Assembly (NCBI GenBank): GCA_016713905.1
Contig: JADJOE010000001.1
Location: 931,001 to 995,000 of the forward strand
Reading direction: 5' to 3'
DNA from: Candidatus Vicinibacter proximus
GTDB taxonomy: Bacteria; Bacteroidota; Bacteroidia; Chitinophagales; Saprospiraceae
Length of the DNA stretch: 64,000 nucleotides
Part shown: in pieces, positions 59,494 through 64,000 of the stretch
How the letters are laid out: each line of letters opens with the position of its first letter
Numbering within the stretch: position 1 is the stretch's first letter
Translations under genes and position numbers: made by a program
The notes under the pieces: generated by a model
What the model saw: only the letters and a program-made list of their open reading frames with translations
Databases searched by the model: none
Told to the model about the DNA's origin: nothing

Positions 59494-59840
59494 AATTTGT
59501 GGTTTGGCATTAAGTATTAAGTGAGCTAATTGGATGAAAGGAACAGCTAATCTATTTTACAAATATAGTGCTGTAAAATTTCAAATCATCTTTTGATTAG
59601 ACTCAAAAATAGTAATCTAAAGATATGCATTAATTTACAAGTTGCGACTTAAATTTAAGTTTCAGTTCATTATGTGGACACTTTCTCAATCAATTTAACA
59701 TTTAATATTCCAACCTTAAATAAAATGCCGGAACTAAATTAATTTTGAAATTTTATTAATTGAAATGAGGTCATTCCTACTTCGTAGACTAAGGACTGAT
59801 AAAATTGTATTTATTCTTGTATTGCTGATCATAAATAAAA
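59494..59840. other. Intergenic, upstream of DUF2200
   Basis: No gene. Contains the DUF2200 promoter region; no recognisable repeat. Confidence 0.35.
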
Positions 59841-59870
59841 AAAGGCAGGGGTTTTAAAACCCCTGCCTTT
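59841..59870 (-). terminator. Intrinsic terminator of the FAS1 gene
   Basis: A 30-base perfect palindrome with arms AAAGGCAGGGGTTTT and AAAACCCCTGCCTTT; on the minus strand it is followed by a T-run. It lies 26 bases beyond the FAS1 protein stop. Confidence 0.88.
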
Positions 59871-59896
59871 TAGAATTACCAAACATCAAATACAAA

Positions 59897-62230
59897 TTAA
59901 TTATTCGATATCTTAACTATTTTTTGTGTATAATTTCCCTGTGTAGTGCTAATCTTCAAAATATAAATTCCGGAATTCATACCAAGTATTGTTGCTTCAC
60001 CATTTCTGGCTCTTGATTTGAAAATCTCTTTGCCGGATAGTTCGTTTATCGAGATATTGAAATCTGCGTTTTGATCTTGACTATTTCTTATATAGATTCT
60101 ATCCAGTACCGGATTTGGATATACTTCAATGTTTGTTGGCAATATTTCATTAACGGATACAGTTGTTGAAAGAACGGCATCGATGACATGCACAACACCA
60201 TTATCGGCAATAACATCTGCAACAATTACTTTAGCGTTGTTGATAAAAACGCCATCCGTGTTGATGGTAACCTTTACAGATTGTCCATTGATGGTTTTAA
60301 TTAATTGTCCGTCAGATAAGTCAGTGGACAAGACTTTGCCACCAACGGCATGATACAATAAAATTTGGGTAAGGGCTCCTTGTGGATCTTTAAGTAAAGC
60401 TTCAATGGTACCAGCAGGAAGTGCAGCAAATGCATTATCTGTTGGCGCAAAAATGGTAAAAGGACCAGCACCTTGTAAAGTAGGTACAAGACCCGCAGCT
60501 CCGGCTGCAGCTTCAAGGGTAGTAAGTATTGGCGAATTTACGATGACATCTGCCACAGTGGCAGGAGGTAAAAGAACGGCATCAATAACATGTACCACAC
60601 CATTATCTGCGATCACATCGGCAACCGTTACTTTGGCGTTATTGATAAAAACGCCATCTGAGTTGATGAGGACATTTACAGATTTGCCATTGATGGTTTT
60701 GATGAATTGTCCATTGGATAATCCTGTAGACAAAGCATTTGCACCAACCGCATGATACAATAAGATTTGGGTTAGTAATCCTTTCGGATCTTTGAGTAGC
60801 GCTTCAACTGTGCCTGCTGGAAGCGCAGCAAAAGCATTATCTGTTGGCGCAAAGATGGTAAAAGGACCTGGACCTTGTAAAGTAGGCACAAGACCCGCAG
60901 CCCCGGCTGCAGCTTCAAGTGTATTATGTATAGGGGAGTTAACGATGACATCTGCCACGGTGGCAGGAGGTAAAAGAACGGCATCAATGACATGTACCAC
61001 ACCATTATCAGCGATCACATCGGCAACTGTTACTTTGGCGTTATTGATAAAAACGCCATCTGAGTTGATGAGGACATTTACAGATTTGCCATTGATGGTT
61101 TTGATGAATTGTCCGTTGGATAAAGAGGAAGACAAAGCATTTGCACCAACCGCATGATACAATAAGATTTGGGTTAGTAATCCTTTCGGATCTTTGAGTA
61201 GGGCTTCAACTGTGCCTGCTGGAAGCGCAGCAAAAGCATTATCGGTTGGCGCAAAGATGGTAAAAGGACCTGGACCTTGTAAAGTAGGCACAAGACCCGC
61301 AGCCCCCGCAGCTGCTTCAAGTGTATTATGTATAGGGGAGTTAACGATGACATCTGCCACAGTGGCAGGAGGTAAAAGAACGGCATCAATGACATGTACC
61401 ACACCATTATCAGCGATCACATCGGCAACAGTTACTTTGGCGTTATTGATAAAAACGCCATCTGAGTTGATGAGGACATTTACAGATTTGCCATTGATGG
61501 TTTTGATGAATTGTCCATTGGATAAACAGGTAGACAAAGCATTTGCACCAACCGCATGATACAATAAGATTTGGGTTAGTAATCCTTTCGGATCTTTGAG
61601 TAGGGCTTCAACTGTGCCTGCTGGAAGCGCAGCAAATGCATTATCTGTTGGCGCAAAAATGGTAAAAGGACCAGCACCTTGTAAAGTAGGTACAAGACCC
61701 GCAGCTCCGGCTGCAGCTTCTAGGGTATTATGTATAGGGGAGTTAACGATGACATCTGCTACAGTGGCAGGAGGTAAAAGAACAGCATCAATAACATGTA
61801 CCACACCATTATCAGCGATCACATCGGCAACTGTTACTTTGGCGTTGTTGATAAAAACCCCATCTGAGTTGATGAGGACATTTACAGATTTGCCATTGAT
61901 GGTTTTGATGAATTGTCCATTGGATAATCCTGTAGACAAAGCATTTGCCCCCACAGTATGATACAACAAAATTTGAGTAAGGGCTCCTTTCGGATCTTTG
62001 AGTAGCGCTTCAACTGTGCCTGCTGGAAGCGCAGCAAAAGCATTATCTGTTGGCGCAAAAATTGTAAAAGGACCTTGACCTTGTAATGTAGGTACAAGAC
62101 CCGCAGCTCCGACAGCTGCTTCCAAGGTGTTGTGGTCAGGAGACCCAACAATGATGTCCACAACGGATTGGTTATAAGCATTTAACCACGAAAAACCTGC
62201 AATAAGTAGGAGTAACATTTTTGATTTCAT
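59897..62230 (-). CDS. Secreted five-domain fasciclin (FAS1) protein with T9SS type A sorting domain
   Basis: 777 residues. Signal peptide (MLLLLIAGFSWLNAYNQ), then five tandem FAS1 domains of ~134 residues, each with NTLEAA.GAAGLVPTLQG, the H1 box GPFTIFAPTDNAFAALP and the H2 box NGVVHVIDAVLLPP. The C-terminal ~75 residues are a type A sorting domain (VYPNPVLDRIYIRN). FAS1 repeats mediate adhesion, so this is a T9SS surface or matrix adhesin. The domains are nearly identical at DNA level (402-base period), suggesting recent duplication or gene conversion. The ECF sigma factor is divergent from it. Confidence 0.92.
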   Translation of the reverse strand: MKSKMLLLLIAGFSWLNAYNQSVVDIIVGSPDHNTLEAAVGAAGLVPTLQGQGPFTIFAPTDNAFAALPAGTVEALLKDPKGALTQILLYHTVGANALSTGLSNGQFIKTINGKSVNVLINSDGVFINNAKVTVADVIADNGVVHVIDAVLLPPATVADVIVNSPIHNTLEAAAGAAGLVPTLQGAGPFTIFAPTDNAFAALPAGTVEALLKDPKGLLTQILLYHAVGANALSTCLSNGQFIKTINGKSVNVLINSDGVFINNAKVTVADVIADNGVVHVIDAVLLPPATVADVIVNSPIHNTLEAAAGAAGLVPTLQGPGPFTIFAPTDNAFAALPAGTVEALLKDPKGLLTQILLYHAVGANALSSSLSNGQFIKTINGKSVNVLINSDGVFINNAKVTVADVIADNGVVHVIDAVLLPPATVADVIVNSPIHNTLEAAAGAAGLVPTLQGPGPFTIFAPTDNAFAALPAGTVEALLKDPKGLLTQILLYHAVGANALSTGLSNGQFIKTINGKSVNVLINSDGVFINNAKVTVADVIADNGVVHVIDAVLLPPATVADVIVNSPILTTLEAAAGAAGLVPTLQGAGPFTIFAPTDNAFAALPAGTIEALLKDPQGALTQILLYHAVGGKVLSTDLSDGQLIKTINGQSVKVTINTDGVFINNAKVIVADVIADNGVVHVIDAVLSTTVSVNEILPTNIEVYPNPVLDRIYIRNSQDQNADFNISINELSGKEIFKSRARNGEATILGMNSGIYILKISTTQGNYTQKIVKISNN

Positions 62231-62257
62231 AAATTTTTATTTAAAGTTTGATATAGA

Positions 62258-62363
62258 GCATATATGCGGCCTGAACCAAAAGGGTTGCCTCTTGTTTAAC
62301 TTTTTATTCAAAATGATTAAACAAAAAAAGGAGACAACCCTTTTTTCAAAAACCGCATATATC
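62258..62363. promoter_or_regulatory. Long imperfect inverted repeat between FAS1 and sigma genes
   Basis: Outer arms GCATATATGCGG (62258-62269) and CCGCATATAT (62353-62362); inner arms AGGGTTGCCTCTTGTTTAA (62281-62299) and TTAAACAA...GGAGACAACCCT (62317-62341), with an A-bulge. T6 follows the inner stem at 62341-62346 on the plus strand, which resembles a terminator or attenuator inside the annotated 5' end of the sigma gene. Confidence 0.65.
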
Positions 62364-62921
62364 TTGAGTAAAGCTTTACAGATTATCGAGGAGAATTTAA
62401 TATTACGGGCCAAACAAGGTGATGACCGAGCTTATAAAGAATTGTATGATAAATACTGCAATTCCTTCTTTGCCATCTGCTTACGTTATAGTTCATCCAG
62501 AGAGGAGGCAGAGGACATGCTGCAGGAAAGTATGATTAAAATTTTTAGAGAATTGCATAGTTTTGATAAAGACCGTGGTACATTTTATACCTGGGGTGCG
62601 CGGATTGTAATCAACACCAATCTTGCTTCTCTCAGGAAGTCCAATATTAAATTTGATGCCATTGAAAGTGAAAATTTAGCTAATACTTTAAAAGATCAAT
62701 ACAATGTATTGGCAGATTTAGAGGTAAAGGATGTAATTGCAGCTTTGCAGGAAATGCCGTCCGGATACAGGACAGTTTTTAATCTTTATTATTTTGAAGG
62801 TTACAATCACCAGGAGATTGCAGAGCAGCTGGGCGTTTCGGAGAGTACTTCTAAAACACAGTTGATGAAATCTAAAGTTTATCTAAAAAAAACTTTAGAA
62901 GATTTAGAATTAGCGAATTAG
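62313..62921 (+). CDS. ECF-type RNA polymerase sigma-70 factor
   Basis: Sigma region 2: LILRAKQGDDRAYKELYDKY, LRYSSSREEAEDMLQESMIKIF (the -10 binding core) and TWGARIVINTNLASLRK; region 4: ALQEMPSGYRTVFNLYYFEGYNHQEIAEQLGVSESTSKTQL. The only ATG is at 62313, but this start lies inside the right arm of the long inverted repeat and adds an atypical ~20 residues; a TTG at 62364 just past the hairpin would begin SKALQIIEENLILRAKQG, the normal ECF length. Start therefore uncertain. The putative anti-sigma gene follows 3 bases after its stop. Confidence 0.88.
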   Translation: MIKQKKETTLFSKTAYILSKALQIIEENLILRAKQGDDRAYKELYDKYCNSFFAICLRYSSSREEAEDMLQESMIKIFRELHSFDKDRGTFYTWGARIVINTNLASLRKSNIKFDAIESENLANTLKDQYNVLADLEVKDVIAALQEMPSGYRTVFNLYYFEGYNHQEIAEQLGVSESTSKTQLMKSKVYLKKTLEDLELAN

Positions 62922-62924
62922 AAA

Positions 62925-64000
62925 ATGAGTAATAAACTTAATTTAGATAGATTAAAGACCAATAAAATTCAAGAGTTTGAACCTCTAGATGATGTATTTT
63001 TCAAACCATCAGATAAAGTTTGGTTAAATGTGCATAAGGAGATCAGGAAGAAGAAAAGGCACCGAAAAGGCTTAATCTTATTTATGCTCACTGGCTCATT
63101 TGCCTTAAGTTTACTTTTTATCTGCCAACAGTTCCAGGCCATCCAAAAAACCGAATATATCCAACCTTCTGCAAATCATTTGGAAATAGGTAGAACGAAT
63201 CAGGAATCAAATTTTTCAAGGATTCATAAAAGTGAAACTTCTAACGGCAATAACGAAAAAGGTGCGCTAACCGAATCAACTGCGAAAAATAAAAAAGAAG
63301 AGCAAATAAGGAATTCAAATTATTCTGGAAATTCAAATAGTCATAAGAGTTTAGTAAATGATACCCAAGTAAAAAGTAAGGATGTGGCTACTAACAAATT
63401 AAGGGATTACTATTCCACCAAGAATCAAATTGCTCCAAGGGGACTCATGGACTCACTGATTGATTTGAAAAATCTGACTCCATATGTTATTGAAGGATCA
63501 GAACGCGATAATTGGCAATATGAGCCCTTAAAGCAATCGAATGATTTAAAATTCAGATTAAATTATGAAAGAAAGTCTATTGACAAATGTAATGTACCTA
63601 AAGTGAATTCATCAAGATCAAAATCTTTCATTAATTATATTGGCTTAGAATTAGCCTGTTTCCCTGTCAAATACCATAAGGATATTGAAGTCAGTTCATT
63701 GAGTGAAACTGTTTCCTCTTCTATATACGACAGAACATTTGGTGCTGGCATCCAATTCGAAAAATCAATTACCAGAAAATTTGCATTGGTTTTTAACCCT
63801 GGATACAGACAGGATCAACTTCTAACAAAATACGATTTGAACATACCTTATGATTACAATACGGAAGAAAAATTACCGACCATAAACATCAATCATTTCA
63901 CCCATTCTTTGCCAACGGATTTTGGAAACATCCGGACCAATATGACTGTATCCAGAGCAAAAAACAGTTCTGTTGGCCATAATGAATTGGTAAACATTGA
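62925..64000 (+). CDS. Putative anti-sigma factor / membrane protein, truncated by window end
   Basis: Open from ATG 62925 to the end of the window (358 codons, no stop). The N-terminal ~45 residues are soluble and basic (VWLNVHKEIRKKKRHRKG), then one membrane helix (LILFMLTGSFALSLLFICQQ), then a long, Ser/Asn/Lys-rich periplasmic part. From about residue 240 the aromatic, beta-strand pattern (INYIGLELACFPVKYHK, KFALVFNPGYRQ) is like an outer-membrane barrel or PorV-type domain. Position and topology suggest an anti-sigma protein of the sigma factor just upstream; this is inference, as no anti-sigma motif is evident. Confidence 0.7.
   Translation, partial: MSNKLNLDRLKTNKIQEFEPLDDVFFKPSDKVWLNVHKEIRKKKRHRKGLILFMLTGSFALSLLFICQQFQAIQKTEYIQPSANHLEIGRTNQESNFSRIHKSETSNGNNEKGALTESTAKNKKEEQIRNSNYSGNSNSHKSLVNDTQVKSKDVATNKLRDYYSTKNQIAPRGLMDSLIDLKNLTPYVIEGSERDNWQYEPLKQSNDLKFRLNYERKSIDKCNVPKVNSSRSKSFINYIGLELACFPVKYHKDIEVSSLSETVSSSIYDRTFGAGIQFEKSITRKFALVFNPGYRQDQLLTKYDLNIPYDYNTEEKLPTININHFTHSLPTDFGNIRTNMTVSRAKNSSVGHNELVNI

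Noticed and set aside
60129..61961. Plus-strand open frames over the FAS1 gene, repeated four times with ~120 codons
   Set aside because: They are antisense to the near-identical FAS1 domains and repeat only because the domains do.
59897..62230. Regular 402-base repeats as a possible CRISPR-like array
   Set aside because: The repeat is a coding FAS1 domain without unique spacers; no cas genes.

Overview
The window is AT-rich DNA from a member of the Bacteroidota, most likely a Saprospiraceae-type bacterium. The signs are several secreted giants with type IX secretion (T9SS) C-terminal sorting domains of both A and B type, FAS1 proteins, LytTR and 7TMR-DISM signalling proteins, and promoter boxes of the Bacteroidota form TAnnTTTG. 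I saw no rRNA, tRNA, CRISPR array or intact transposase.

Layout. 0-2.4 kb: a frameshifted MFS carrier and a zinc-free quinone-oxidoreductase-like MDR enzyme. 2.4-12.1 kb: a tandem array of three T9SS type B surface proteins, each bounded by a ~170 bp direct repeat that occurs four times. 12.3-18.8 kb: a secreted beta-propeller protein with a type A sorting domain, small membrane proteins, a DUF4256 protein, a frameshifted methyltransferase and an SRPBCC-like protein. 18.9-24.6 kb: an accessory patch with a tandem ~575 bp duplication, REP-like hairpins, two unknown coupled genes, a broken DUF6973 lipoprotein and a DUF433/DUF5615 toxin-antitoxin pair whose toxin carries an in-frame stop. 24.8-30.5 kb: a toroid-fold protein, zinc ribbon, HEAT protein, katG (frameshifted) and a DUF4350-like secreted protein. 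30.7-33.5 kb: decayed DUF1016 and KilA-N genes, then CMD, YCII and VOC proteins. 34-48 kb: a lipoprotein, a two-component-type propeller protein (in-frame stop), an esterase lipoprotein, a large T9SS protein, a helical orphan, an S41 protease and two serine beta-lactamase-fold hydrolases. 48.4-49.1 kb: a helix-hairpin-helix protein beside an Arr rifampin ADP-ribosyltransferase. 49.4-54.7 kb: a foldback element, a frameshifted LytTR regulator and a divergent phosphorelay locus (7TMR-DISM hybrid kinase in four pieces, then intact receiver and Hpt proteins). 55-59.5 kb: TetR/cupin divergent pair with a clear operator, CPBP protease, DUF2975/XRE pair, DUF2200. 59.8-64 kb: a five-FAS1 T9SS protein, and divergently an ECF sigma factor with its probable anti-sigma partner, cut by the window end.

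Two kinds of lesion run through the window. At least nine frameshifts lie at short homopolymers, including in normally conserved genes such as katG; these look as much like sequencing or assembly errors as like biology. Separately, there are in-frame stop codons in accessory or sensor genes, three of them at positions where the family has tryptophan. Raw reads would tell these apart. The most interesting structures are the recombination-ready adhesin array, the REP-like hairpin family with its duplicated passenger gene, the foldback element near 49.5 kb and the long inverted repeat overlapping the sigma-factor start.
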